A DNA stretch of 64,000 bases from an uncultured Prolixibacteraceae bacterium (GTDB lineage: Bacteria > Bacteroidota > Bacteroidia > Bacteroidales > Prolixibacteraceae). Each line of letters opens with the position of its first letter. Positions within the stretch are counted from its first letter, which is position 1. The stretch covers positions 1-64,000 of the forward strand of contig CAJXZG010000010.1 of NCBI GenBank assembly GCA_913063265.1. Direction: 5' to 3'. The notes beneath the pieces were generated by a model that saw only the letters and a program-made list of their open reading frames with translations, was not told where the DNA came from and did no database searches. The translations under genes and the position numbers were made by a program. Shown here one piece after another: positions 42,405-52,524 of this stretch.

Positions 42405-43094
42405 ATGGAACAAAAAACAAAATTGCTTCTTGCAGAAGATGACGAAAATTTAGGATTATTATTAAAAGAATATCTGGTCGCAAAAGGGTACGATGCAAAT
42501 CTTTTTCCCGATGGCGAAGCCGCATATAAGGGTTTTATGCGCGATCATCATGATATCTGTATTCTGGATATTATGATGCCCAAAAAGGACGGATTTACCC
42601 TCGCAAAAGAAATCAGAATGGTAAACCAGGATATCCCGATTTTATTTCTTACTGCAAAAAATATGAAGGAGGATGTACTTGAAGGTTTTAAAATTGGTGC
42701 CGACGATTATATTACCAAACCATTTAGTATGGAGGAATTAATCATGAGAATCGAAGCCATTTTAAGACGAACTTCTCAGGAAAATCAGGCCAATGCACAA
42801 CCCGTCTTTACATTGGGAAAATTCTCTTTCGATACAAGAAAACAAACGTTAACAGAAGGTGACAATGTAGTAAAACTTACCACTAAAGAATCTGACTTGT
42901 TAAAGTTATTATGTCAGAATGCCAATAAAATTCTGGAAAGAAATTACGCATTACGTTCAATCTGGATTGATGACAATTATTTTAATGCCAGAAGCATGGA
43001 CGTATATATTACAAAACTCAGAAAACATTTGAAAGAAGAACCTTCGGTTGAAATTATTAATGTTCACGGGAAAGGTTATAAGTTGATAATGTAA
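42405..43094 (+). CDS. rprY: OmpR/PhoB-type response regulator (RprY-like)
   Basis: 229 residues: receiver domain 1-125 with EDD (11-13), phospho-acceptor Asp55 in ICILDIMMPKKDG, Thr/Ser in LFLTAKN and Lys in DDYITKPFSMEEL; winged-helix domain about 130-229 with LTTKESDLLKLLCQNANKILERNYAL and DVYITKLRKHLKEEPSVEIINVHGKGYKLI. The sequence closely matches RprY of Bacteroides as I recall it (DDENLGLLLKEYL, MMPKKDGFTLA, GFKIGADDYITKPFSMEEL). It is co-transcribed with the kinase gene 2 nt upstream and is followed by a terminator at 43119. Regulon not deducible here. Confidence 0.95.
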   Translation: MEQKTKLLLAEDDENLGLLLKEYLVAKGYDANLFPDGEAAYKGFMRDHHDICILDIMMPKKDGFTLAKEIRMVNQDIPILFLTAKNMKEDVLEGFKIGADDYITKPFSMEELIMRIEAILRRTSQENQANAQPVFTLGKFSFDTRKQTLTEGDNVVKLTTKESDLLKLLCQNANKILERNYALRSIWIDDNYFNARSMDVYITKLRKHLKEEPSVEIINVHGKGYKLIM

Positions 43095-43118
43095 TTGATA
43101 ATGAGGAGGTAAAAAACA

Positions 43119-43157
43119 AAAGCCGGGATTTAATAAAAATCCCGGCTTTATTTTTTA
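43119..43157. terminator. Bidirectional terminator between rprY and lepA
   Basis: Stem AAAGCCGGGATTT / AAATCCCGGCTTT of 13 bp with a short loop, followed on the plus strand by ATTTTTTATT. The minus strand also gives a T-rich tail (TTTGTTTTTT), so it can end both converging units. Confidence 0.85.
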
Positions 43158-43174
43158 TTAAATAAATCACAAAG

Positions 43175-44962
43175 CTAGTCCAGTTTTAAAACAGCCAGGA
43201 AAGCTTTTTGCGGTACTTCAACATTACCGATTTGTTTCATTCGCTTTTTACCCTTTTTCTGTTTCTCCAACAATTTACGTTTACGTGTGATGTCACCTCC
43301 ATAACATTTTGCAGTAACATCTTTTCTGACTGCCTTTACAGTTTCACGGGCGATTATTTTTGCCCCAATAGCTGCCTGAATTGCAATGTCAAATTGTTGC
43401 CTCGGAATAAGTTCTTTCAATTTTTCACACATTCTTCTTCCGAAAGTATAAGCATTATCGAAGTGAATCAGTGTTGAAAGTGCATCCACCATTTCGCCGT
43501 TTAAAAGAATATCCAATCGAACCAACTTTGCAGGTTTATATCCGCTAATGTGGTAATCAAAGGAAGCATATCCTTTTGAGATACTTTTTAATTTGTCATA
43601 GAAATCGAAAACAATTTCGCCCAGGGGAATATTAAAAATCAACTCTGCCCGTTCGGCAGTAAGGTAACTCTGGTTTACAAGCGTCCCTCGTTTATCCAAA
43701 CACAAATTCATTACCGGACCAATAAATTCCGATGCAGTAATTATGTTTGCACGAATATAAGGTTCCTCAATCTCATCAATGGTAGTCGATGCAGGCATCC
43801 CTGACGGATTATAAACGGTTTGCGTTGTGCCGTCAGTTAATTTTGCCAGGTACGAAACGTTGGGAACTGTCGTAATGACATTCATATCAAATTCGCGATC
43901 CAACCTTTCCTGGATGATTTCCATATGCAATAATCCCAAAAATCCGCAACGGAAACCAAATCCAAGTGCTGCCGATGATTCCGGTTCAAATGTAAGGGAA
44001 GCATCATTTAACTGGAGCTTATCCATTGCTGCACGCAAATCTTCATAATCTTCGGCATCAATCGGGTAAACCCCCGCAAATACCATCGGTTTTACCTCCT
44101 CAAAACCTTCAATAGCTTTTTCACAAGGCTTTTTTACATGGGTAATCGTATCACCAACTTTTACTTCTTTTGCCGTTTTAATTCCAGAAATAATATATCC
44201 AACATCACCGGGGCCCAAAACATCTTTTGGCTGAAGACCAAGTTTTAGCACACCAACTTCATCAGCGTCATACTCTTTCTTTGTGGCAACAAATTTTACA
44301 AGGTCTTTTTTCCGAAGTTGTCCGTTTACAATTTTGAAATATGCGATAATACCTCTGAAAGAATTAAATACGGAATCAAAAATAAGAGCCTGGAGTGGAG
44401 CATCGGGATCGCCAACCGGATGTGGTATCTTATGGATAATTTGTTCCAGGATTTCTTCAATACCTTCTCCTGTTTTTCCACTTGCTCTTATAATATCCTC
44501 TTTGTCGCAACCAATTAAATCTATTATCTGGTCTTCCACAACTTCCGGCATGGCATTTGGTAAATCCATTTTATTGAGAACCGGAATTATTTCAAGGTCA
44601 TGTTCAATGGCAAGATATAAATTAGAAATTGTCTGAGCCTGAATGCCCTGTGTTGCATCGATAATTAACAACGCACCTTCGCAAGCTGCGATTGATCTGG
44701 ATACTTCATATGAAAAATCCACGTGTCCGGGAGTATCAATCAGGTTTAGTTTATACTCCTGACCATCATGGAGATAATCCATTTGAATCGCATGACTTTT
44801 TATCGTAATACCCCGTTCCTTTTCCAGATCCATATTGTCGAGAACCTGATCATGCATATCTCTCTCCCCAACGGTTTTGGTAAATTCCAGTAATCTGTCG
44901 GCAAGGGTGCTTTTACCATGGTCAATATGGGCGATGATACAAAAGTTGCGAATGTTCTTCAT
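43175..44962 (-). CDS. lepA: Elongation factor 4 (LepA GTPase)
   Basis: 595 residues, the normal length. G-domain motifs AHIDHGKST (P-loop), DTPGHVDF (G3) and NKMDLP (G4) are intact, and the LepA-specific C-terminus is present ([34 protein letters not shown]). It is a translational GTPase that can back-translocate the ribosome. It stands alone on the minus strand. A TATATTTG promoter box lies about 50 nt upstream at 45012-45019 and the shared terminator lies just after its end. Confidence 0.98.
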   Translation of the reverse strand: MKNIRNFCIIAHIDHGKSTLADRLLEFTKTVGERDMHDQVLDNMDLEKERGITIKSHAIQMDYLHDGQEYKLNLIDTPGHVDFSYEVSRSIAACEGALLIIDATQGIQAQTISNLYLAIEHDLEIIPVLNKMDLPNAMPEVVEDQIIDLIGCDKEDIIRASGKTGEGIEEILEQIIHKIPHPVGDPDAPLQALIFDSVFNSFRGIIAYFKIVNGQLRKKDLVKFVATKKEYDADEVGVLKLGLQPKDVLGPGDVGYIISGIKTAKEVKVGDTITHVKKPCEKAIEGFEEVKPMVFAGVYPIDAEDYEDLRAAMDKLQLNDASLTFEPESSAALGFGFRCGFLGLLHMEIIQERLDREFDMNVITTVPNVSYLAKLTDGTTQTVYNPSGMPASTTIDEIEEPYIRANIITASEFIGPVMNLCLDKRGTLVNQSYLTAERAELIFNIPLGEIVFDFYDKLKSISKGYASFDYHISGYKPAKLVRLDILLNGEMVDALSTLIHFDNAYTFGRRMCEKLKELIPRQQFDIAIQAAIGAKIIARETVKAVRKDVTAKCYGGDITRKRKLLEKQKKGKKRMKQIGNVEVPQKAFLAVLKLD

Positions 44963-45011
44963 TTATGTATAGTTAACGTTCTGTCTACTAATTCTGTTTT
45001 CAAAATTTTCG

Positions 45012-45019
45012 CAAATATA
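45012..45019 (-). promoter_or_regulatory. lepA promoter -7 box
   Basis: TATATTTG on the minus strand, an exact TAnnTTTG match, about 50 nt upstream of the lepA start. No perfect TTTG is seen at the -33 position. Confidence 0.5.
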
Positions 45020-45232
45020 GTTTTTTTTAAAGATTTCACTTTTGAAATATACAGTATGTTAATGTGTGAATTTTTGTTAATAATTGTGCCTATGTTATTT
45101 TTTGGCACAGGGTTTGTTGAAAAGAAAATACGAAAACGATGTCAGAAACGATACAGTTTTATATACAAAAATGACACTTCGCAGCATCAGGCTGCATTTT
45201 TTCATAAGTTTGGTTTAGTTAGGTTAAGTTTG

Positions 45233-45266
45233 AATCCCGGGGTGTTGACCCCGGGATTTCTCTTTT
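45233..45266 (+). terminator. Strong intergenic terminator
   Basis: AATCCCGGGG (45233-45242) pairs perfectly with CCCCGGGATT (45249-45258) around TGTTGA, followed by TCTCTTTT. No plus-strand gene precedes it, so it either ends an untranslated RNA or insulates the downstream cluster. Confidence 0.65.
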
Positions 45267-45413
45267 ACAGATACTTTGATTGATATTTTTTATTGAACAA
45301 ACTGGATTTAATAAACTTACACGAAAGTTGAACTTACTGCCAAATACGAATCTGGCATCAATAGATTCCTGTTAACAGAAACTCTGCCTCTTTAATCAAA
45401 AAATATCAATTTA

Positions 45414-45457
45414 ACTTGTACGGACAAGAATATTTTCGTATAATTGTACGTACAAGT
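45414..45457 (+). promoter_or_regulatory. Pair of GntR-type operators flanking a promoter-like box
   Basis: Site 1 ACTTGTACGGACAAGA (45414-45429) and site 2 AATTGTACGTACAAGT (45442-45457) differ from the perfect palindrome ACTTGTACGTACAAGT by two and one bases. Their centres are 28 bp apart. Between them lies TATTTTCG (45431-45438), a one-mismatch TAnnTTTG box. The perfect version of the palindrome occurs at 60931-60946 near the GntR gene. Repressor binding here would cover both sides of the promoter. Confidence 0.7.
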
Positions 45458-45560
45458 AAAATAAGCCTTTTTTGACCTGAGCTTAATGTCGATTTTGAAT
45501 CGAGAAAGACCAACAATTCAAATTTATATACATAAAACATAAACTTTAAATTAAATTATT

Positions 45561-48500
45561 ATGAAACTAAAACTTCTACTTTTACTTATTTTGCTGTCGT
45601 GTGGCATAGTAAATGCACAAAACGATACGATTAAAACCCTGATTTTTACGCAGTATGCGGCAGGGGGAGATGTTGGTTGGCATACAGAAATAACCAATGT
45701 CGGTGATGAGCCAATTCAGATGGGAGATTTTAAATTGGTAAAACTTTCTCCTTATGTCGATTTTCAGATTTTTGACGAGAACACAGATGAATGGGGACCA
45801 AATCCTGCCTATTTCTTTTTTCCTGAAAGAATGCTTCAACCCGGAGAATCCTATGTTGTTACAGGAGCCGTAGATTTTGGCCCTGCGCAATATCAGAAAA
45901 GAGTTCCGGGTTTTCAGGATACAGAACAACAAAAAAATCCTGACTGGTATGAAGTAGCTGATTTGTTAATTCACTGGAAAGAGTATAAAAGTACACCTGA
46001 AGATATTGACAGTGTAACCACAGCCATTCCGGGATCAAAGGGATGGGGTGATATTTCCGGTATTTTGGGACACTGGAGAGGAAGAGATGGTTTTTATCTG
46101 GAACAACATTTACCAAACGGTGATTCGGTGGTTGTAGACCAGGTAAATTGTGTATTTGACAACGATGGTAAAAATCAGGATGCCGGTGGTTACGATGTTG
46201 CGGGTGTTGCATTGGCATCTGGACACAGTACAATAGTAAGAAAATTCGTAGTGAAATCGGGGAACCTTAAATTTAGAGAATCAAGAGGTGTGGGTGAAGA
46301 CGATTCAGAATGGATGGTGGTTCCAAAAGAAGCAAGTCAATATCGGGATCTTGTTTGGATTCATGGAAATCATGGAGATTATAACCTGGATGAAAATACA
46401 CTGGAATCAGACTTAATTGATGTTGATTTTGCGGGAAAAGTAATTACTGTTCCATGGGGTACCCGGAGAGGTGATGGAATTATGCAACATATGGTTAAAA
46501 AGCCGGGAGTGGCTTGGGAATATATCCTGAATACCAATGTTGAAGATTCTTTGGCATTTGGATGTCGAACAGGTGATCAACTTAAAATTTATGTTTGCGG
46601 AAACGATCTGGATGTTGCAACTTTTGATATAGTAGTTGCTGATCCCACTGAAGAAACTAATGTGGTAATTCCTGTGGCTAATTTAGATGTTGGTGGCTGG
46701 TGGAGAAGAGCTGTGGAAAGAGGTGCAGGAGATTATGGTTGGCCCAGAGTATCTGAGAATGCATCAGGAATGGATACCATCTCAGGCCGTTGGCAGGGTG
46801 CAGGTACAAAAATTGGTATTCCTTATGCTACAAGGGTTGACAGTTTGATACAAATGCTTGAAAAACCTGCAAATGCTTCATGGGAATTTGTATGGGTTGA
46901 TGATGTTGAAAGGCCCGATTTAAAAGAAGGTGATAAATTAAAAGTAACGGCTCAGAATGGTAATGTTAAGGAATATTACATTCAGGTACAGGAAAAACAG
47001 GTGAGCTCTAATGCATATTTAAGCTCTATCACCTGGCCCGATATCCCTGATCATTATAAGGGATTGTTTGGATGGATTGGAGATACAATTCCAAATTTTG
47101 GTCCACAGGTGTACAATTACAAAGTTCAGGTCCCGCTTGATGTTGATGGAATACCCGCTTTGTTGGCTAAAACAGAAGATTTAAATGCAATTGTTGAAGT
47201 AAAAAGAGCTACCAGTTTATCAGGAACATTGGAAGATAGAACAGTTAGATTTATCGTTACTGCGGAAGATGATAGTGTAATGCAGGTATACAGCATTGAA
47301 TTAATAAAAGAGAAAGATCCAAGAAAACTTCAGCCATATGTGGCCGAGCCATTTATTTCAGAATCTGTTTTTGCCGATCAGTGGGCAAATTTCTTCACTG
47401 AAATAGTAAATCCGGGTAATCAGGCACTGGATTTAAGTGATTATATGATTGTGTCCGGTTGGGTTTCCGATCCTGCAGGTGCAATAAGTCAGGCAAGCGG
47501 TGAAGGTGACTGGAATAACAGATATATGAGATATGTTCCTGGTTATAAGTGGGTTGATCAGCAGAACTGGGAAATAACTCCTTCCATGTTGGAGCAGGAT
47601 TTAAATGTAAACTCAATTGTTTATCCTGGTGATGTGTTCTGTTTGGGGGCCATAGGTAATGATGGTCAAACAAAGCACCCTAACTTTGTGAATGATTATT
47701 GGTGGGTACCCGATCAACTTGATGTACAATTCAGAAATTCCGGTGGCTATACCAATCCATGGAATGAATCAACAGGAGCAAATACAGCAGCAGGTAGCTG
47801 GGGAACAAGTACCTATCTTTTTAAAATCTTAAACGATTCAATTAAACAAGGTTTAAAGCCTGCTACTGACCCTGCCGATTTTGAATTAGTTGATGTTATT
47901 GGAATGGTTGACGGTTCAGGTTGGGTTGTTGGCGGATGGTCATATTGGGTAATGACCTGTAATATTATCAGAAAACCTGAAATTTATAAAGGTGTACCTG
48001 AACTTCAAAAATCATTTGGCACAAACGACGATGATTCAGAATGGTTACATTACGACAGACCTTACTGGCAAGCTCAAAACGTTGGTTATCCTCGTGATAT
48101 CTTATATGATGCTGCTGACCTAGGAAAACACTTTATGTATACTCCGACTTTTTACATGTCAACGGTAAGTTCGGTAGTTTATAAGGTAAGCGAAGGTTAT
48201 TCAATGAAAGAATTTATCCGTGGTCCAAAAACAGGAACTACTGCGGCAGAATTCTTAAGCAATATTATAAAAGCCGATGATGGACAGAAATTAAAGCTTA
48301 AAGGTTCAAATGGTGAATTACCGGGAGATGCAGCGTTAAGTTTGAATGATACTTTGATTGTAATGTCAGCCGATAGTGTTAATACTACAAAATATGTCAT
48401 CGAAGTATCTGAAGATGGTTTGAGTTCAAATGCCATATTGACTTCAAACAGATATAAAATTGACATAACTGCCAGCCCAAAAAGTTCTGTAGCAGAAGCA

Positions 48501-49520
48501 GGGACAGGAACTGTAACAGGATTCGAATATGGAACTTCATTAAGAACAATTGTAGCCAATATTAATGTGCCTGCCGGTGCAAATATGGATATTGTAGACA
48601 GCGAAGGTGCGTATGTACCTTTAACAAAATTGAATTTCGATACAAGCTATGTAAATGTAACTGTAAATAATAATACGTTCTTACATGTTACAGCTGAAGA
48701 TGGAGTTACCGCTATTATTTATCAGTTAATTCCTGACGGAACGGAAAGTGATGCATTCTTAACTTCAGATGTTTATACAGTTTATCAGAAAAATACCTTG
48801 ATTGATTTTGTTCCCAGAGGAACAAATGCTGCGGTATTCCTTTCAAATCTGGTTCCTTCCAGCGGTGCGAGCATTACGCTTGTTAATAAAATGGGGCAGG
48901 AAAGAATGGACGGAAACATTGTTCAGGATGATAAGGTTGTTGTTACTTCAGCAAACGGAATGAATTCCAGAGTTTATTACATTTCAATGCTTCCTACCGA
49001 ATATATCAAAGAAACTTCTTACCTGGCTTACATATTATCAAATGTATATATGGTAGATCAGGTTTCATTAATGGTTAATGGAGTTTCTGGTACTGAACTT
49101 GTAGCAGATTTCTTAACAAAAATTGATGCAGTAGAAGGTGCAACCGCAATGGTAGTTGATGCCGATGGAAATCCAAAAACTTCAGGTGATATTGACCGGG
49201 ACGATATGGTTAAAGTAACATCGTTAGACGGAAAAGCAGTTGTTTATTATAGTTTTGGTACTTTAACTTCAAGCAATATGTTCGATACAAATAATATCGA
49301 ATTATATCCAAATCCAACAAATAATCACATTAATATTAGTGGAGTAAAAGACGGATACCAAATTCAGATTTATAACTCTGTTGGGGCAATCATTCGTGAA
49401 GTAAATGTTCAAAACAGTATTGAAACGATTACACTGTCAGACCAACCGGCAGGAATGTACATGGTTGTTGTAAAAGGTGAAGGAAAAATTGTTGGGCGAT
49501 ACAAAGCGCTCAAGAATTAG
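45561..49520 (+). CDS. Large repeat-rich secreted protein with T9SS sorting domain
   Basis: 1319 residues. Signal peptide 1-19 (ending VNAQ). Two related segments, about 22-250 and 600-860, look like lamin-tail-type beta-sandwiches (TEITNVGDEPIQMGDFKLV; TEIVNPGNQALDLSDYMIV). The middle and C-terminal parts contain several units of about 90 residues with a common end pattern (IVMSADSVNTTKYVIEV, VVVTSANGMNSRVYYISM, VKVTSLDGKAVVYYSF), preceded by an SNAxLTS-like start. The end has the T9SS type A signal: ELYPNPTNNHINISG, then GMYMVVVKG. It is therefore secreted to the cell surface. No catalytic motif is recognised; a binding or scaffold role is possible. It is the first gene of the GH9/GH27/GH2/sulfatase cluster and lies behind two GntR-type operators. 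Confidence 0.85.
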   Translation: MKLKLLLLLILLSCGIVNAQNDTIKTLIFTQYAAGGDVGWHTEITNVGDEPIQMGDFKLVKLSPYVDFQIFDENTDEWGPNPAYFFFPERMLQPGESYVVTGAVDFGPAQYQKRVPGFQDTEQQKNPDWYEVADLLIHWKEYKSTPEDIDSVTTAIPGSKGWGDISGILGHWRGRDGFYLEQHLPNGDSVVVDQVNCVFDNDGKNQDAGGYDVAGVALASGHSTIVRKFVVKSGNLKFRESRGVGEDDSEWMVVPKEASQYRDLVWIHGNHGDYNLDENTLESDLIDVDFAGKVITVPWGTRRGDGIMQHMVKKPGVAWEYILNTNVEDSLAFGCRTGDQLKIYVCGNDLDVATFDIVVADPTEETNVVIPVANLDVGGWWRRAVERGAGDYGWPRVSENASGMDTISGRWQGAGTKIGIPYATRVDSLIQMLEKPANASWEFVWVDDVERPDLKEGDKLKVTAQNGNVKEYYIQVQEKQVSSNAYLSSITWPDIPDHYKGLFGWIGDTIPNFGPQVYNYKVQVPLDVDGIPALLAKTEDLNAIVEVKRATSLSGTLEDRTVRFIVTAEDDSVMQVYSIELIKEKDPRKLQPYVAEPFISESVFADQWANFFTEIVNPGNQALDLSDYMIVSGWVSDPAGAISQASGEGDWNNRYMRYVPGYKWVDQQNWEITPSMLEQDLNVNSIVYPGDVFCLGAIGNDGQTKHPNFVNDYWWVPDQLDVQFRNSGGYTNPWNESTGANTAAGSWGTSTYLFKILNDSIKQGLKPATDPADFELVDVIGMVDGSGWVVGGWSYWVMTCNIIRKPEIYKGVPELQKSFGTNDDDSEWLHYDRPYWQAQNVGYPRDILYDAADLGKHFMYTPTFYMSTVSSVVYKVSEGYSMKEFIRGPKTGTTAAEFLSNIIKADDGQKLKLKGSNGELPGDAALSLNDTLIVMSADSVNTTKYVIEVSEDGLSSNAILTSNRYKIDITASPKSSVAEAGTGTVTGFEYGTSLRTIVANINVPAGANMDIVDSEGAYVPLTKLNFDTSYVNVTVNNNTFLHVTAEDGVTAIIYQLIPDGTESDAFLTSDVYTVYQKNTLIDFVPRGTNAAVFLSNLVPSSGASITLVNKMGQERMDGNIVQDDKVVVTSANGMNSRVYYISMLPTEYIKETSYLAYILSNVYMVDQVSLMVNGVSGTELVADFLTKIDAVEGATAMVVDADGNPKTSGDIDRDDMVKVTSLDGKAVVYYSFGTLTSSNMFDTNNIELYPNPTNNHINISGVKDGYQIQIYNSVGAIIREVNVQNSIETITLSDQPAGMYMVVVKGEGKIVGRYKALKN

Positions 49521-49548
49521 TTTTAGTTTAATATTTTAAAAATTTACA

Positions 49549-49576
49549 GAGCCCGGGTTTTCGGGCTTTGTTTTTT
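49549..49576 (+). terminator. Terminator-like hairpin inside the cluster
   Basis: AGCCCG pairs with CGGGCT (loop GGTTTT), followed by TTGTTTTTT. It lies between the T9SS protein gene and the first GH9 gene, 18 nt before the latter's ATG, so it may reduce transcription of the hydrolase genes relative to the first gene. Confidence 0.65.
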
Positions 49577-49593
49577 GAAATTAATTAGAGAAA

Positions 49594-52515
49594 ATGAATA
49601 AGTTTTTTTTGACGATTTTTTTTGTGTGTTTTCTTTTGGGAACGGTACGTGCTTCCGATATTATTGAAATTATACCGATAACCAATAAAATTATTGCTCT
49701 TCATTTTGATGATGGTTATGCAGTATATCATAAAAAAGGACAAAAACGAAATAATGAAAGAGTAGTTGTAGAATTGTTGGATGTTAATCAGGCAGAAATG
49801 CTTTCCAGCTATTCAATTTCAAGTACAAGCGATGAAAATTATATAAAAGCGACAGAACCTGTTGATATCGGTCGAAAAACAAAAGGTTCTGAATTTACAT
49901 GGATGTGCCAAAGCTGGAACAATGGCTGTGTCAATCGTGATCCTGATCATGTAAAAGAACACTGGATTTATTTGTATTTGCCAGAAGCATTAAAAAATGG
50001 TCATCGATATATTTTAAATACAACAGATGTTGCAAATAATGGTAGTGTTTGGCATATTGTGTACAACGAAAAAAGATGCAATTCGCCTGCAATTCATACT
50101 AATTTATTAGGTTACAAACCTGAGGCAGTAGAAAAATTTGCGTATCTCTATCATTGGGTGGGAGATAAAGGTAGTGTAAATCTTTCGGCTTATTCAAACA
50201 AAAGGTTTTATCTTATCGACCACTTTACTGAAGAAATGGTTTTTGAAGGAAAGGTAGATTTTCGAAAATCAAAAAACAATGTTGAAACAGGTCAGCCCAA
50301 TGAAACACCCAACAATAACTTTTTGGGCGCTGATGTTTATCAATGCGATTTCTCCGCTTTTAAACAACCCGGGAAATACCGACTTGTAATCGAGAACCTG
50401 GGATGTTCCAATCCTTTCAGAATTCAGGATGATATTTACCAACAGGTTTTTTATACCTCAATTCGGGGACTTTATCATAACCGCAGTGGAATTGCTCTTG
50501 AAGAACCTTATACCGGGTTTACCCGCCCGGCACCTCATAATCCATTAACTACTCCAGGTTTTGCAGGAAAATTAAAATATACAACATCACGTTTTATCGA
50601 CTGGAAAGATGGAGATCATTCATCCGCAGACAAACCTGCTATTGAAGCCGGAATTTTAGGCAGTATTAATAGCTGGGGTTGGTACCAGGATGCCGGTGAC
50701 TGGGATGGATATATTTCACATTTAAAAGTGCCTTCCATTCTCATGTTTAGCTGGCAAATTGCTCCCGAAAACTATATCGACAATCAATTAAATCTTCCGG
50801 AAAGTGGAAACGGAATTCCTGATATTTTGGATGAGGCTGCTTTTCTGATTCGTTATTTTCAGCGTACCCGTCAGTTAATTATTGAAAATGGTTACGGAAC
50901 GGGTGGTGTGGGTGCCCGTGTTTGTGGCGACCATTTTGGTGGAGATGGAGAAGGTATTCCATCTTACGAAGATGTAAACCGCACTTATATAATTTCGGGA
51001 GAAGATCCACATTCAACCTATAAATATGCTGCTTTGGCTGCACAGTTTGCCTATATTCTGAATACTATGGAAATTAAAGATCCGGAAGGAATAAACTGGG
51101 AAACCGAAGCGCATGAGGCTTACCATTGGGCAAAAAACAACACCATGCCGGGCGACGAAGATCCAAAACCGGCAATGAAAGACAAACTCAGCGATTTTAG
51201 AGCTTATGCGGCGGCAATGCTATATCAGTTAACCGGAGAAGAAACTTACAAAACACAAATGGAAAAAGATATGGCATGGTTAAGCGGCAGCAGTTCTCCC
51301 GGTGGGGAACAAATCTGGTCTGTTTTTACCGTGGCCGGTTTCCCTGATAGCCTGGATTCGGATCTAAAAACCAAAGCCAAACAAGCTATTATTAATGTTG
51401 CCAATAGTTATGTTTCAACTGCAAGTAAGCGTGCATGCCGCTGGGGAGGTAATTACTATTTTCCCATGTTAATTGGGCAGGCAACCACTCCTATGGTATT
51501 TGAAATTATAATGGGCTATCATCTGGTAAAAGACAGCAATCCGACACAAGCCGGATCATATTTAAAAGTTATTCAAAATACGGCTGATTACTTATTAGGT
51601 ACAAATCCGTTAAATACTACCTGGATTACAGGGCTGGGAATCAAACAACCGGGAAGAGTATTTCATATGGATTCATGGTATAACGGAAAAGAAGAAATGG
51701 CCCCGGGAATTACTCCTTATGGAGCTTATCGAGACCAAAGCTGGTTTACCGGACAGGGAATCTGGGACGTAGCCTGGTCGTATAAATCCATTTATCCTTC
51801 GGATATTAACGAATGGCCCGGACATGAACGGTGGTTTGGAAATCATGGAACACCTTTAAATGCCGAATTTACGATTCATCAAAATACAGTGCTGAATGCT
51901 GCAGTTTATGGATTTTTAGCAGGTGTGGCAAATCCTGATTTTAAAGACAACCAAAAACCGGAAGTGTCAGAATTTCAGGTAAAACTTTCCAATGACTCCT
52001 TACGATTGGAGGCTCAGGTGTCCGACCCGGATGGGGAAAACACAATTCATAAAGTTGAGTTTTATAACGACTGGCATAAAATCGGAGAGGCAAAAGCAGA
52101 ACCTTTCAATATTAAATACAAACCCAAACCGGGAGAAAAAATAGAGATCAAAGCCAAAGTAATCGACGAACTGGGGGCGTATTCGTATTCCGAAATAAAA
52201 TATGAAGGAGATATAATTACTTCGGATCTAAGATTGAAAAAAGGCAAAGTGAGGGTATTTCCAAATCCTTTTCAAAATGAAATAGAGTTTAGTATTTCAA
52301 ATTCAAAATCAGAAAAACTTCAATTAGAAATATACAGTCTGACCGGGAAATTGGTTTATTCTCAAGGGTTGAATCCAGACCCGGGATTTACCAAAAATAT
52401 TACATGGTCTCCCGGTAAAAACAATATTCCCGCAGGAATGTATTTGTACAAAATATTTAATCCCGGAAACTTAAATGCAGATCAATTTACAGGAAAAATA
52501 TTTTACCAACTTTAA
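49594..52515 (+). CDS. Glycoside hydrolase family 9 protein with T9SS sorting domain
   Basis: 973 residues. Signal peptide 1-20. An N-terminal Ig-like domain of the CelD type lies around 165-275 (NPFRI), then the GH9 (alpha/alpha)6 barrel. WYQDAGDWDGY holds Asp366 and the base Asp369 in DAGD, LPESGNGIPDILDEAAFLIRYFQRTRQ follows, and the acid is probably Glu758 in NAEFTIHQN. A beta-sandwich of about 90 residues follows, and the C-terminus is a T9SS type A signal (RVFPNPFQNEIEFSI ... GMYLYKIF). It is therefore an exported inverting enzyme on a beta-linked glycan; classical GH9 members are cellulases, but this one is divergent. It lies 73 nt after the T9SS protein gene and 9 nt before the next GH9-like gene. 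Confidence 0.88.
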   Translation: MNKFFLTIFFVCFLLGTVRASDIIEIIPITNKIIALHFDDGYAVYHKKGQKRNNERVVVELLDVNQAEMLSSYSISSTSDENYIKATEPVDIGRKTKGSEFTWMCQSWNNGCVNRDPDHVKEHWIYLYLPEALKNGHRYILNTTDVANNGSVWHIVYNEKRCNSPAIHTNLLGYKPEAVEKFAYLYHWVGDKGSVNLSAYSNKRFYLIDHFTEEMVFEGKVDFRKSKNNVETGQPNETPNNNFLGADVYQCDFSAFKQPGKYRLVIENLGCSNPFRIQDDIYQQVFYTSIRGLYHNRSGIALEEPYTGFTRPAPHNPLTTPGFAGKLKYTTSRFIDWKDGDHSSADKPAIEAGILGSINSWGWYQDAGDWDGYISHLKVPSILMFSWQIAPENYIDNQLNLPESGNGIPDILDEAAFLIRYFQRTRQLIIENGYGTGGVGARVCGDHFGGDGEGIPSYEDVNRTYIISGEDPHSTYKYAALAAQFAYILNTMEIKDPEGINWETEAHEAYHWAKNNTMPGDEDPKPAMKDKLSDFRAYAAAMLYQLTGEETYKTQMEKDMAWLSGSSSPGGEQIWSVFTVAGFPDSLDSDLKTKAKQAIINVANSYVSTASKRACRWGGNYYFPMLIGQATTPMVFEIIMGYHLVKDSNPTQAGSYLKVIQNTADYLLGTNPLNTTWITGLGIKQPGRVFHMDSWYNGKEEMAPGITPYGAYRDQSWFTGQGIWDVAWSYKSIYPSDINEWPGHERWFGNHGTPLNAEFTIHQNTVLNAAVYGFLAGVANPDFKDNQKPEVSEFQVKLSNDSLRLEAQVSDPDGENTIHKVEFYNDWHKIGEAKAEPFNIKYKPKPGEKIEIKAKVIDELGAYSYSEIKYEGDIITSDLRLKKGKVRVFPNPFQNEIEFSISNSKSEKLQLEIYSLTGKLVYSQGLNPDPGFTKNITWSPGKNNIPAGMYLYKIFNPGNLNADQFTGKIFYQL

Positions 52516-52524
52516 ACCTAAAGA

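Larger units (their letters stand above)
44963..45560. other. Long intergenic region, lepA / T9SS protein gene
   Basis: 598 nt between divergent genes. It holds the lepA promoter box (45012-45019, minus), a small hairpin GCAGC-ATCAG-GCTGC followed by six T residues (45181-45202), a strong hairpin (45233-45258) with T-run, and the two GntR-type operators (45414-45457). No conserved protein-coding frame is seen; a 121-codon frame crossing this region has low-complexity composition and begins inside lepA. Two plus-strand terminators with no gene before them allow for an untranslated RNA. Confidence 0.5.

Noticed and set aside
44918-45283. 121-codon open frame across the lepA upstream region
   Set aside because: It begins inside lepA on the opposite strand, runs through a promoter box and a terminator hairpin, and has low-complexity composition with no recognisable domain.
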